From Mesorhizobium sp. (lineage in GTDB: Bacteria; Pseudomonadota; Alphaproteobacteria; Rhizobiales; Rhizobiaceae): a stretch of 64,000 nt of DNA. A model generated the notes under the pieces. That model saw only the letters and a program-made list of their open reading frames with translations, searched no databases and was not told the origin of the DNA. A program made the translations under genes and the position numbers. The stretch is taken from the NCBI GenBank assembly GCA_004020875.1, contig SAPZ01000006.1, positions 186,001 through 250,000 of the forward strand. The letters are read 5' to 3'. Of this stretch, positions 27,526-35,915 are shown piece after piece (the first letter of the stretch is position 1; each line of letters starts with the position of its first letter).

Positions 27526-28530
27526 CTACTTCGCAGCCTTGACGAAGGCCGGATCGATCATCTGCTCCGGCGTCACGTCGGTCTGAAGCAGTCCGGCATT
27601 CTTGGCGGCGGCCTCGACGTCGGCGAACGTCTTGGTGGAAAAGTCGCCCGTCAGCGCGCCCTTGTTCTCGGCAAGCGAATAGTAGCGCACGCCGTCGAAG
27701 GCGGTGTTGAGGTCCTCGACGCTCGAGCCGACCGCCTTGGAGATAATGGCGCGGCCGCCGGGCGTGTCGGCATTGTAGTCCTTGAGCGCCGCATCCCAGG
27801 CCTTGATCATGGCAAGCACCTGGCCGGGACGCGACTTGATCACCTCGTCGCGCACCACCAACACGTCGCTGATCAGGCCGGGATCCTCGCCGGCGGTGAA
27901 GAGAAGCTTGACGTCCTTGTTCTGCGCCCTGGCCGTGGTGAGATAAGGCTCGTAGGTGACCGCGACCGGGACGCGGCCGGCGATCAGCGCGCTGCCGGCA
28001 TCCGCGGCCGGCATCGGCACCGGCTGGACGTCGGCGATCGACATGCCGTTCTTGGCCAGCGCGTATTTCAGCAGGATGTCACTGGTCGTGCCTTCCTCGA
28101 AGGCGACCTGCTTGCCCTTGAGATCGGCGACAGAGTTGACGTCCTTGCCGGCGATCATGGCGTCGGCGGTCATCGAGACATCGAGCAGCAGCACGATCTT
28201 GACCGGCAGGCCGGCCGCAACCATGCCCATGGCGGTGTGGGTGGCGATGTTCGCTGCGTCGAGCTGGCCGCTCGCCAGGGCGGCGTTGATGTCCTTGTCC
28301 TCGGTGAAGTTGACGATCTGGACGTCCGACAGACCGCTTGCCTTGAACAGGCCCTTGGCTTCGGCGACATGCCACTGGCCGTAGCCCAGCCACGGCTCGA
28401 TGCCGATCTTGAACGATCCAGCCTCGGGCGTCGTGGGAATGGCCTTATCGGCGGCTTGCGCCAGCGGGGCGAAGCCGACGGTGGCCGCCAACACCAGCGC
28501 ACGGAATTGTCCTGTGAGGTTACGCATCAT
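27526..28530 (-). CDS. ABC transporter substrate-binding protein (NMT1/SsuA-like)
   Basis: 334-residue periplasmic binding protein. Signal peptide MMRNLTGQFRALVLAATVG with cleavage near AQA-A. The mature part has GIEPWLGYGQWHVAEAKGLF and ALASGQLDAANIATHTAM, features of the NMT1/THI5-like clan that includes sulfonate, taurine, nitrate and pyrimidine-precursor binders. GGGGAAC precedes the ATG pair (28530/28527). First gene of the transporter operon. A promoter-like TTGACA (28687-28682, minus) lies just downstream of operator copy A. Confidence 0.88.
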   Translation of the reverse strand: MMRNLTGQFRALVLAATVGFAPLAQAADKAIPTTPEAGSFKIGIEPWLGYGQWHVAEAKGLFKASGLSDVQIVNFTEDKDINAALASGQLDAANIATHTAMGMVAAGLPVKIVLLLDVSMTADAMIAGKDVNSVADLKGKQVAFEEGTTSDILLKYALAKNGMSIADVQPVPMPAADAGSALIAGRVPVAVTYEPYLTTARAQNKDVKLLFTAGEDPGLISDVLVVRDEVIKSRPGQVLAMIKAWDAALKDYNADTPGGRAIISKAVGSSVEDLNTAFDGVRYYSLAENKGALTGDFSTKTFADVEAAAKNAGLLQTDVTPEQMIDPAFVKAAK

Positions 28531-28694
28531 CTTTGTTCCCCTTGATGATTCAGACCGCTTTTTTGAACCAAACGTCCCGTCCGGTGAGAATGCGGCTTCT
28601 GCTTCTTGCGGCACTGTGCCTCGGCGTCTTACCTGCCACGTCGACGGAAGTGAAACGATATTCAACGTCGGCGATGATGGATGTCAAGGCTAAA

Positions 28695-28713
28695 ATACAT
28701 ACATGCATATACA
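28695..28713. promoter_or_regulatory. GntR operator copy A (transporter promoter)
   Basis: ATACATACATGCATATACA. It matches copies at 31944-31962 and 32853-32871 at 16 or more of 19 positions. It sits 165 bp before the SBP start and 7 bp upstream of a minus-strand TTGACA (28687-28682), with TGAATA 17 bp further on as a possible -10. Confidence 0.8.
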
Positions 28714-28800
28714 AGTTCGAGAGGCTGATTTCCGCGTTCTTGGCAGCATCTGGGCGGGCTCCACTCACAACTGGCGCCGAGGGGAATAGTCCCGGCCGCT

Positions 28801-29532
28801 TCAGGCCCTGAGCGACGGAGAATAGCGGCTGCCGAGCGAGTAGCGGCTGCCGACATAGGTGAGCTTGCTGATGGTGGCGACGATCGCGCCCGTCCATGTC
28901 CGGCGATGCAGGAGAAGGCAGCAACTGCCGATGTCGATGGCGAGGTGCCGCGCTGTCTCGGCATCGGCCGGGACCGCGGAAATGATATGTTCGACCTCGG
29001 TCACCGGCGTCTTCTGCATTAAGTAGTCGTAGGTCGCCGTCTTCGAGAAATCCTGCTTGTCATAGTCCGGTATCAGGCTCGGATTGACGAAGCGCTCTTC
29101 CAGTTGCACGGGCAGGTCGTTCTCGAAGTTGACGACCACCGAATGATAAAGCGACACGCGCCTGGCGAATTCGAAGGACAGCGAGAGCTCCTTGGTCGGA
29201 GTGATCCTTTCGAGGACGAGAACCTCGGAGCGATGCCTGTTGCCGCGCGCGACGATCTCGGCCGCGATGTTGTTGATCTCGATCAGCGTCGATTGCGGCC
29301 GGGGCGGCGCGATGAACGTCCCCACGCCCTGCAGCCGGATCAGGAAGCCGGCCGATGTCAACTCCCGTAAGGCGCGATGGACGGTCATGCGCGACACACC
29401 GAGCGCCGCAACGAATTCATTCTCGGACGGCAGCTTGCGGTCCTTGCTCCACTTGCCGGTTCCGATGTTGGTCAGGATATATTCCTTGACCTTTTCGTAG
29501 AGGGGGCTGGCCGTATCGGGCAATGCACTCAT
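28801..29532 (-). CDS. GntR/HutC-family transcriptional regulator of the dehydrogenase-transporter cluster
   Basis: 243 residues: an N-terminal winged helix (LPSENEFVAALGVSRMTVHRALRELTSAGFL) and a UTRA effector domain ending in TYVGSRYSLGSRYSPS. HutC/FarR subfamily, a paralogue of HutC at 7923. Start ATG 29532 chosen for AAAGGA at 8-bp spacing; a codon 21 bp upstream is in frame but lacks a site. It follows the alcohol dehydrogenase by 31 bp, so it is probably co-transcribed. The three 19-bp ATACATAC-type palindromes around it fit the operator style of this subfamily, so it is the likely local repressor. Effector unknown. Confidence 0.9.
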   Translation of the reverse strand: MSALPDTASPLYEKVKEYILTNIGTGKWSKDRKLPSENEFVAALGVSRMTVHRALRELTSAGFLIRLQGVGTFIAPPRPQSTLIEINNIAAEIVARGNRHRSEVLVLERITPTKELSLSFEFARRVSLYHSVVVNFENDLPVQLEERFVNPSLIPDYDKQDFSKTATYDYLMQKTPVTEVEHIISAVPADAETARHLAIDIGSCCLLLHRRTWTGAIVATISKLTYVGSRYSLGSRYSPSLRA

Positions 29533-29563
29533 TTCAAAAGTCCTTTCCGGCAAACATCGGAAA

Positions 29564-30583
29564 TCAGGTGCCGGCAGGCTGCCGCAGCCGGATAATGGTC
29601 TTCAAGCCATCGCCCTGCCCCGCCAAAAGACGCTGATAAGCGGCGGGAATATCGTCCAGGCCGATCTCGCGATCGATCAGGCTGATCAGCGATCCGGACA
29701 GCTCCGCCAGCATCCCGATGGCGTCGGGCAGCTCGTCGGCAAAGGCGTGGCATCCTAGCAACGCGATCTCACGCTCGACCAGCATGTTGGGGTCGATGTC
29801 GAGGCGGCCGTGGAAAATGCCGACCAGCGCCACGGTGGCGCCGGAGCCCAGAACACCCAGCAACTGGTTGAGCGCAGCGATGCTGCCGGTCGCCTCGACG
29901 GCCGCAAGCAAAGGCGCATCGGCGGTTCCGGCGGCGATGACCTCGCGGTCGAGATCGACGATGGTGGCGCCAGTCACCCGGGCGACACGCTCGCAGCGGG
30001 CCTTGTTACGGTCGGCGATCAGGACCCTGCCTGAGAACTTCCGCGACAAGAGCAGCGCCGCCAGGCCGATAGTACCGCAGCCGACGACAAGCACCGAACC
30101 CGCGATCTTCGGCAAGCGCCGCACGGCGTGCAGTGCGACTGCGAGCGGCTCGGCCATCGCCGCCACCCTTTCGTCGAGCGCGGCGTCGATGACATGCAGC
30201 AGGGGCGCTGGCAGCACCGCCTCCTCGGCAAAGCCGCCGTCGCATACTTCGCCGACGAAGCCCAGCGAGGCACACAGATGCCGCCTGCCTGCGCGGCATT
30301 GCACGCATTCTCCGCACCAGAAACGGGAATCGGCGACGACCCGGTCTCCCAGCCTGACGGCGTCGACGCCCGCGCCAACCGCCACCACCGTGCCGGTCAG
30401 CTCATGGCCGGCCGTGGACGGCGCGTGGCTTATCCATTGTCCGGTGCGGAAATTGTGGAGGTCGGAGCCGCAGATGCCGGCGGCGTCGACATTGAGCTTC
30501 ACCCAGCCCGCCTCGGGGGCGCCTGGCGCGGCGATATCCTCGACACGCAGGTCGCCGGGTCCATGAAGTCTGGCGGCCTTCAT
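29564..30583 (-). CDS. Zinc-dependent alcohol dehydrogenase family protein
   Basis: 339-residue medium-chain dehydrogenase. Catalytic zinc ligands in GICGSD (Cys38) and AGHELTG, structural zinc cysteines in CGECVQCRAGRRHLC, and Rossmann loop GCGTIGLAAL near residue 165. It is of the polyol/sorbitol or threonine dehydrogenase type. Starts 12 bp after the HisD-family gene and precedes the GntR regulator. In dihydroxypropanesulfonate catabolic clusters a dehydrogenase of this or SDR type accompanies the HisD-like HpsN; that comparison gives the best guess at function here. Confidence 0.88.
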   Translation of the reverse strand: MKAARLHGPGDLRVEDIAAPGAPEAGWVKLNVDAAGICGSDLHNFRTGQWISHAPSTAGHELTGTVVAVGAGVDAVRLGDRVVADSRFWCGECVQCRAGRRHLCASLGFVGEVCDGGFAEEAVLPAPLLHVIDAALDERVAAMAEPLAVALHAVRRLPKIAGSVLVVGCGTIGLAALLLSRKFSGRVLIADRNKARCERVARVTGATIVDLDREVIAAGTADAPLLAAVEATGSIAALNQLLGVLGSGATVALVGIFHGRLDIDPNMLVEREIALLGCHAFADELPDAIGMLAELSGSLISLIDREIGLDDIPAAYQRLLAGQGDGLKTIIRLRQPAGT

Positions 30584-30595
30584 CGCGCCGGCCCG

Positions 30596-31918
30596 TCAGG
30601 CGCCGAGATAGCGGTCGCGGATTTCCGAGACCGCGTTCTCATGCGAGCTGAACCCCTCGTAGCGGGCAAGCCTGCGGGCATGGCGGGCAAGCTCCGGATA
30701 GGCGGCCGAGGTCACATAGCCGACCGACGAGCGCTTGAGGAAATCCGTCACCGAAAGCGGTCCGTAAGTGCGTGCCCAGCGGCTGGTCGGCAGCACCGCA
30801 TTCGGCCCGAGGACGAAATTGGCGAGCGTCACCGGCGTGTGCGGCCCCATGAGGATCTCGGCCGCCTCGGTAATGTGGCCGAGATGCGCGAACGGCTCCT
30901 TGGACAGGATCTCCAGATGCTCGGGCGCATAGTCGTTGATGAAGCGGTAGCTGTCCTCCAACGAGGCGGCCAGCACGATGCCGCCGCGCTTGCCGGTCAG
31001 CACCGCGCGCGAAAACTCGACCCGCTGCTCGCTCATACGGGACCAGTGGTCGGGAAGTGCCGCCACGGCGGCGTCGGCGACCTTGCGGCTGTGCGTCACG
31101 AGATAGGCAGAGGAATCCGGTCCGTGCTCGGCCTCGATCAGAAGGTCGAGCGCGGCGAGGCCGCCGTCGACGCTGTCGTCTGCGAATATGATCGCTTCCG
31201 ACGGACCGGCTGGAAGACCGGTGTCGATGATCGAGGACAGCAGGCTCTTTGCCGCAACCACCCAGGGACTGCCCGGTCCGACGATCTTGAGCGCGGGCTT
31301 CACCGTCTCGGTGCCGTACGCGACGGCCGCAACGGCATGCGCCCCGCCACATTTGTAGACGGTCTCGACCCCGGCTAGGCGGGCGGCGACGAGCGTCGCT
31401 GCATCGACGGAACCGTCCGCGATCGGCGGCGTCACGATGGCGATCTGCGGTACGCCGGCGATGACGGCCGGAACCGAGGTCATCATGGTCACCGACGGAA
31501 AGGCGCCCTTGCCCCGCGGGACGTACAGCGCGACGGAGGCGATCGGCGTGTAGCGGTCGCCGGCATAGGCGCCGGGGCGGACCTCCTTGAGCCACATCGT
31601 CTCGGGACGCTGCTCCTCATGGAAATGCCTGATGTTTGCGATACCGAAGCGGATGCTGTCGACGACATCCTTGTCGACCTTGCCGAAGGCAGCGTCGAAC
31701 TCCCCTTCCGGAACCTTCAGATTGCCCGCGGTCACATCGGCCTTGTCCAGATCCCTGACGAAACGGAGCAAGGCCGCGTCGCCTTCCGTCCTGACCGCCT
31801 CGAGGATCGGGCGGACTTGCTCGACGAAAACGGAAAGGTCGGCTTCGGCGCGCTTCAGCAGGCTCGCGCGCTGTTCGGCGCTGGCGGATGAGAGGTCGTG
31901 GAAGCTGACTTCGGACAT
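30596..31918 (-). CDS. HisD-family dehydrogenase, HpsN-like (not biosynthetic histidinol dehydrogenase)
   Basis: 440 residues of the histidinol dehydrogenase family. Conserved: YVPRGKGAFPS, the catalytic Glu-His in NDYAPEHLEIL, GPNAVLPTS and the late zinc histidine in YEGFSSHENA. Two zinc ligands of true HisD appear changed: the expected Gln in the AEHD motif is Glu (LIEAEHG) and the expected Asp before the GPN motif is Asn (LANFVLGPN). Context is a catabolic cluster with no his genes. The known non-histidine member of this family, sulfopropanediol 3-dehydrogenase HpsN, oxidises dihydroxypropanesulfonate to sulfolactate. GAGGAG precedes the ATG; operator copy B overlaps the promoter. Confidence 0.85.
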   Translation of the reverse strand: MSEVSFHDLSSASAEQRASLLKRAEADLSVFVEQVRPILEAVRTEGDAALLRFVRDLDKADVTAGNLKVPEGEFDAAFGKVDKDVVDSIRFGIANIRHFHEEQRPETMWLKEVRPGAYAGDRYTPIASVALYVPRGKGAFPSVTMMTSVPAVIAGVPQIAIVTPPIADGSVDAATLVAARLAGVETVYKCGGAHAVAAVAYGTETVKPALKIVGPGSPWVVAAKSLLSSIIDTGLPAGPSEAIIFADDSVDGGLAALDLLIEAEHGPDSSAYLVTHSRKVADAAVAALPDHWSRMSEQRVEFSRAVLTGKRGGIVLAASLEDSYRFINDYAPEHLEILSKEPFAHLGHITEAAEILMGPHTPVTLANFVLGPNAVLPTSRWARTYGPLSVTDFLKRSSVGYVTSAAYPELARHARRLARYEGFSSHENAVSEIRDRYLGA

Positions 31919-31943
31919 GGCTGCTCCTCAGATATGCGGGAAA

Positions 31944-31962
31944 AGTATATACATGTATGTAT
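31944..31962. promoter_or_regulatory. GntR operator copy B (HisD-family gene promoter)
   Basis: On the minus strand it reads ATACATACATGTATATACT and includes the perfect palindrome ATACATGTAT. It begins 26 bp before the start codon of the HisD-family gene and overlaps a -10-like TATACT (31949-31944), as expected for a repressor site. Confidence 0.82.
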
Positions 31963-32017
31963 AATGCTCGCCAGCATTTTTCTGCATCCTCCGGCGGGCC
32001 GGCCACGGCAAACTGCC

Positions 32018-32791
32018 TCAGATCGAGGCAAGAAAGCCGCCATCCACCGGAAAGCACTGCCCGGTGATGTAGGCCGACGCGTCCGAGGCCAGGAACACCG
32101 CGATGCCATGTAGATCCGAAAGGTCGCCGAAGCGATGCTGCGGGATCTTGGCGAGCATCGACTGCTGCCACGCCTCGTCGGCGTAGAACACCTCGGTCAT
32201 CGCCGTCCTGAAATAGCCTGGAGCAATCGCATTGACCCTGATTCCGAGACCCGCCCATTCCGCCGCCAGCGCCCGTGTCATGCCGAGCAGGCCCGACTTC
32301 GACGAACCGTAGGGCACGGCCGTGGGGATGCCGACTTCGGAGGTCAGCGAGCACAGGTTGATGATGGCGCCGGGCCGTCCGGCATCGCGCATGTGGCGGG
32401 CACAGGCCTGGGCACAGAAGAAAGCCCCCTTGAGGTTGGTGTCGACGATCCGGTCCCAGAGCGCTTCATCGACATCGAGCGAAGGCCTGACCTCTTCCAT
32501 GCCGGCATTGTTGACCAGGATATCGAGACCGCCAAGCAGGTTGGCGGCCTCGGCGGTTGCGGCGCGGCAGCGGGCGACGTCTGTGACGTCAAGGGCGATG
32601 GCATGCGCCACCCCGCCGGCAGCCCGGATCGCCGCCGTCGTCTCCTCCAGAGAATCAAGGCTGCGCGCCGTGACGGCGACAGCGGCACCGGCGGCGCTCA
32701 GCGCCTCGGCGATGCCGCGCCCGATGCCGCGGCTGGCGCCGGTGACGAGCGCCTTCCTGCCCGACAGGTCGAAGAGGGAAGCATTGCGCAT
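32018..32791 (-). CDS. SDR family oxidoreductase
   Basis: 257-residue classical short-chain dehydrogenase. Nucleotide loop TGASRGIGRG near residue 19, NNAG near 93, catalytic Ser in NLCSLTSE and the YxxxK pair in PYGSSKSG near 158, C-terminal DGGFLAS. AAGGAAGG lies before the ATG at 32791. It has its own promoter with operator copy C, so it belongs to the same predicted regulon as the HisD-family and alcohol dehydrogenase genes. It could set the configuration at a secondary alcohol by oxidation to a ketone, the usual role of an SDR in polyol pathways; the substrate is unknown. Confidence 0.9.
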   Translation of the reverse strand: MRNASLFDLSGRKALVTGASRGIGRGIAEALSAAGAAVAVTARSLDSLEETTAAIRAAGGVAHAIALDVTDVARCRAATAEAANLLGGLDILVNNAGMEEVRPSLDVDEALWDRIVDTNLKGAFFCAQACARHMRDAGRPGAIINLCSLTSEVGIPTAVPYGSSKSGLLGMTRALAAEWAGLGIRVNAIAPGYFRTAMTEVFYADEAWQQSMLAKIPQHRFGDLSDLHGIAVFLASDASAYITGQCFPVDGGFLASI

Positions 32792-32852
32792 GTCGATCCT
32801 TCCTTGGCCTTGCCGGCCTGCCCTCGCCCGCGAGACTAACCGATCATTGGTT

Positions 32853-32871
32853 ATACATACAAGCATATACA
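32853..32871. promoter_or_regulatory. GntR operator copy C (SDR promoter)
   Basis: ATACATACAAGCATATACA differs from copy A at one position. It lies 62-80 bp upstream of the SDR start. Confidence 0.8.
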
Positions 32872-32983
32872 AATGAATTTTGAGCGCCGCAGCGGGATTG
32901 GCTGGAGTGCCTACCCCGCAGCGATACCGCGATCCTGTCCGCCGCTTTTGCCGCCGCCGCGATTTCGCGCCGCGGCCTGTCAG

Positions 32984-35029
32984 TCAGATCCTTATCCCGA
33001 ACCGGATGCCGTCATAGATGGCGGCGTGGATGTTGCGCGAGGCGACCGCGTCGCCGATGCGAAACAGCACGAAACCGCCTTCAGCATTGCGCGCGGGGAA
33101 GATGTCGCCGCCCTTCACCAGACGCTCATAGTCGACCGCGCCGCCATTCTTCGACAGTGGTTTCAGCGCAAGATAGAGGTCGTCTAGCGGTGCTGTGCCA
33201 TGCTCAACCACCACCTGGTCGACACGCCTTTCCCCGCGCCAGCCGTCGGCGAAATCCGAGGCGAGCTCGGCGACGAGCTGGTTGCCCTCGCGCCGCACCG
33301 AACGCAGCCTTGTGTTGATAGTGACGGTGACGCCTTTCTCGTGGAAGGAACGCATATAAGGAACGTGGTTCATGCCGCCCATTTCCGGCGCGAAGAAGCG
33401 CTCCGGCGAGACCAGTTCCAGCCTGGAGCCACTGTTGGCGATGAGCTCGGCGGCGCCCATGCCTTGATGGCCACCATTGTCGTCATAGAGCAGCACGTTC
33501 TCGGCCGGCTTGACGGAGCCTGCCATGATGTCCCAGCTCGATGTGACGAGATTGTCGCCGGCCGTCAGCGGCGGGTTCTGCGGCATGCCGCCGGTCGCAA
33601 CGATCACAACATCCGGTGCCAGCGCAAGCACATCGTCCTTCTCGGCCCAGGTGTCGTAGCGGATCTCGACGCCGAGGCGGTCGAGCTCGGCCAACCGCCA
33701 GTCGATAATGCCGATCAGCTCCTTGCGGCGTGGGTTCTGGGTCGCCAGCCTCACCTGGCCGCCCGCCAGACTGGAGGCTTCGAGCACCGTCACTCGGTGG
33801 CCGCGTTCGGCCGCGACGCGCGCGGCTTCAAGGCCACCCGCGCCGGCGCCCACCACCACGACTTTCTTCTTCGGTCCTTCGCTCTTGGCAATGATGTGCG
33901 GAATGGTCGCTTCGCGGCCGGTCGCGGCGTTGTGAACGCACAGCGCCTCGCCGCCCTCATAGATGCGGTCGAGGCAATAGGTGGCGCCGACGCATGGCCG
34001 GATCTCGTGCTCGCGGCCTTCCATCACCTTCTTCACAATGTGCGGATCGGCGATATGGGCGCGCGTCATGCCGACCATGTCGAGCTTGCCGGTGGCGATG
34101 GCATGGCGCGCAGTGGCGACATCGGAAATGCGCGCGGCATGGAAGGTCGGGAACTTGGTCGCCGCCCTCACCTCGCCGGCGAAATCGAGATGCGGCGAGG
34201 ACCGCATGCCGGTCACCGGGATGACCTTGGTCAGCGACGCATCGGTCTCGATCGTGCCGCGGATAATGTTGAGGAAGTCGACCTTGCCGGAATTGGCAAG
34301 CCGCCTGGCGATCTCGACACCGACTTCCTTCGAGATGCCGTTCTCGAGATCCTCGTCGGCGACCATGCGGATGCCGACGATGAATTCTTTGCCGACCGCC
34401 GCGCGCACGGCGTCGAGCACCATGTCGGTGAAGCGCAGCCGGTTCTCGAGCGAGCCGCCGAACTCGTCGTCGCGATGATTGGTCAAGGGCGACCAGAAAC
34501 CATCCATCAGATGCCCGTAGGATTCGAATTCGATGCCGTCGAGGCCGGCCGCCTGACAGCGCTGCGCGGCCGAGGCGTAGTCTGCGACGATGCGCTCGAT
34601 ATCCCACTCCTCGATAGTCTTCGGAAACGCGCGATGCGCCGGCTCGCGCACGGGCGAAGCCGACAGCACCGGCAGCCAGTCGGCCTTGTTCCAGCCGGTG
34701 CGGCGGCCGAGATGGGTAATCTGGATCATCACCTTGCAGTCATGCTCGTGGCAGGCATCCGCCAGTTCGGCGAGCCAGGGCACGATACGGTCGTCATAGA
34801 CATGCAGATTGCCGAAGGCGGCCGGGCTGTCGCGCGAGACGATAGCCGAGCCCGCCGTCATGGTGAGCGCCATGCCGCCCTTGGCCTTCTCGGCATGGTA
34901 GAGCCGGTAGCGCTCCTTCGGCATGCCGTCCTCGGAATAGGCCGGCTCATGGCTGGTCGACATCACCCGGTTCTTCAGCGTCAGGTGCTTGAGCTGGTAG
35001 GGTTGGAGAAGCGGGTCGTTGCTGGTCAT
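32984..35029 (-). CDS. NADH:flavin oxidoreductase, N-methylproline demethylase-like
   Basis: 681 residues: an N-terminal old-yellow-enzyme TIM barrel (about 1-370) and a C-terminal FAD/NAD-binding module starting at KKVVVVGAGAGGLEAAR. This is the layout of trimethylamine dehydrogenase and of the rhizobial N-methylproline (StcD-like) and dimethylglycine demethylases. The iron-sulfur region reads CVGATYCLDRIYEGGEALC, where the second of four usual cysteines (CxxC) is Ala. AGGAAGA precedes the ATG. Single gene, 192 bp upstream of the SDR start in the same orientation. Likely role: oxidative N-demethylation in betaine catabolism. Confidence 0.85.
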   Translation of the reverse strand: MTSNDPLLQPYQLKHLTLKNRVMSTSHEPAYSEDGMPKERYRLYHAEKAKGGMALTMTAGSAIVSRDSPAAFGNLHVYDDRIVPWLAELADACHEHDCKVMIQITHLGRRTGWNKADWLPVLSASPVREPAHRAFPKTIEEWDIERIVADYASAAQRCQAAGLDGIEFESYGHLMDGFWSPLTNHRDDEFGGSLENRLRFTDMVLDAVRAAVGKEFIVGIRMVADEDLENGISKEVGVEIARRLANSGKVDFLNIIRGTIETDASLTKVIPVTGMRSSPHLDFAGEVRAATKFPTFHAARISDVATARHAIATGKLDMVGMTRAHIADPHIVKKVMEGREHEIRPCVGATYCLDRIYEGGEALCVHNAATGREATIPHIIAKSEGPKKKVVVVGAGAGGLEAARVAAERGHRVTVLEASSLAGGQVRLATQNPRRKELIGIIDWRLAELDRLGVEIRYDTWAEKDDVLALAPDVVIVATGGMPQNPPLTAGDNLVTSSWDIMAGSVKPAENVLLYDDNGGHQGMGAAELIANSGSRLELVSPERFFAPEMGGMNHVPYMRSFHEKGVTVTINTRLRSVRREGNQLVAELASDFADGWRGERRVDQVVVEHGTAPLDDLYLALKPLSKNGGAVDYERLVKGGDIFPARNAEGGFVLFRIGDAVASRNIHAAIYDGIRFGIRI

Positions 35030-35054
35030 CGTCTTCCTGTCGTTTCACATTGCA

Positions 35055-35078
35055 CGGGAGCGTCGCGCGTCGCTCCCG
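35055..35078. repeat. Hairpin in the leader of the flavoprotein gene
   Basis: CGGGAGCG and CGCTCCCG pair perfectly (8-bp stem, 8-base loop). It lies 26 bp upstream of the start codon at 35029 and could affect translation or be part of the adjoining repeat. Confidence 0.45.
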
Positions 35079-35090
35079 CTTCCATTTCAC

Positions 35091-35136
35091 GCGTCGGATT
35101 CGTCCAAAAACCGCTGCGCACTTTTCGGTCCGATGC
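35091..35136. repeat. Rhizobial intergenic palindrome (CCGAAAA...TTTTCGG type), copy 2
   Basis: Outer arms GCGTCGGA and TCCGATGC pair at 7 of 8 positions and inner CCAAAAA faces TTTTCGG. The order and spacing match the element at 1126-1170, so both belong to one dispersed family. Confidence 0.6.
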
Positions 35137-35235
35137 TATTGAGCGACCCAAACCCGCCGCTTCCGAAAGGTTGCGGCGCAATTTCCGCTTTGTTTGGCTG
35201 CCGTCCGGACCTTGGACGGCAGCAAGGAGCCGCCC

Positions 35236-35697
35236 ATGACCGATGCCAAGAACCTCACCCAGCTCGGCAAGCACGTCGAGACGCCACAGAGCCCCGAACA
35301 GGCGCTCCTGGAGACCGTGCCGTTCCAGCGCGGCGACGGCCCGCCGGCGATCGTGCGCTTCACCTGCCCCGAATTCACCTCGCTCTGCCCGGTCACCGGC
35401 CAGCCCGACTTCGCCCACATCGTCATCGACTACGCGCCCGACAAGACGCTGGTCGAATCGAAGTCGCTGAAGCTGTTCATGACCTCGTTCCGCAATCATG
35501 GCGCCTTCCATGAGGAATGCACCGTGATGATCGGCCGCCGCATCGTGGAAGCGACGAAGCCGCTCTGGCTGCGCGTCGGCGGCTACTGGTTCCCGCGCGG
35601 AGGCATCCCGATCGATGTCTTTTGGCAGACCGGCGCCCCGCCCAAGGACGTATGGCTGCCCGACACGGGCGTCGCGCCCTATCGCGGGAGAGGTTGA
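35236..35697 (+). CDS. queF: NADPH-dependent 7-cyano-7-deazaguanine reductase QueF (preQ1 synthase)
   Basis: 153-residue QueF (EC 1.7.1.13), the short unimodular type. It reduces preQ0 to preQ1 in queuosine biosynthesis. The covalent-intermediate cysteine is in [12 protein letters not shown] near residue 51 and the QueF motif [16 protein letters not shown] near residue 75 binds NADPH. GCAAGGAG lies before the ATG at 35236. No other queuosine gene is nearby and no preQ1 riboswitch is recognised in the leader. A palindromic repeat follows the gene. Confidence 0.96.
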   Translation: MTDAKNLTQLGKHVETPQSPEQALLETVPFQRGDGPPAIVRFTCPEFTSLCPVTGQPDFAHIVIDYAPDKTLVESKSLKLFMTSFRNHGAFHEECTVMIGRRIVEATKPLWLRVGGYWFPRGGIPIDVFWQTGAPPKDVWLPDTGVAPYRGRG

Positions 35698-35724
35698 AAT
35701 TTTTGGCAAAAGGCTGGCAGGACA

Positions 35725-35883
35725 GCGCCCCTCTCTGTCCTGCCGGACATCTCCCCCACGAGGAGGGAGATTGGCAGCTTCGGTGTCCCGCTTATCCTGC
35801 AACGTCGGAGACTGGCGAAAGCCGGCGTGACATCTGATCTCCCCCCAAGTGGGGGAGATGGCCGGCAGGCCAGAGGGGGGCGC
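35725..35883. repeat. MITE-like element with 33-bp inverted ends after queF
   Basis: Ends 35725-35757 and 35851-35883 are inverted repeats with about 3 mismatches in 33 (GCGCCCCTCTCTGTCCTGCC against its partner). The roughly 160-bp element fills the gap between queF and the convergent DUF3828-like gene. No coding capacity was seen. It is likely a dispersed non-autonomous repeat. Confidence 0.7.
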
Positions 35884-35915
35884 GAAGGATCGCCGACGCT
35901 GATCTTTAGTCACTT

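Noticed and set aside
30596..31918. True biosynthetic histidinol dehydrogenase
   Set aside because: Changed zinc ligands and a catabolic, operator-linked neighbourhood without his genes argue against it, although the fold is the same.
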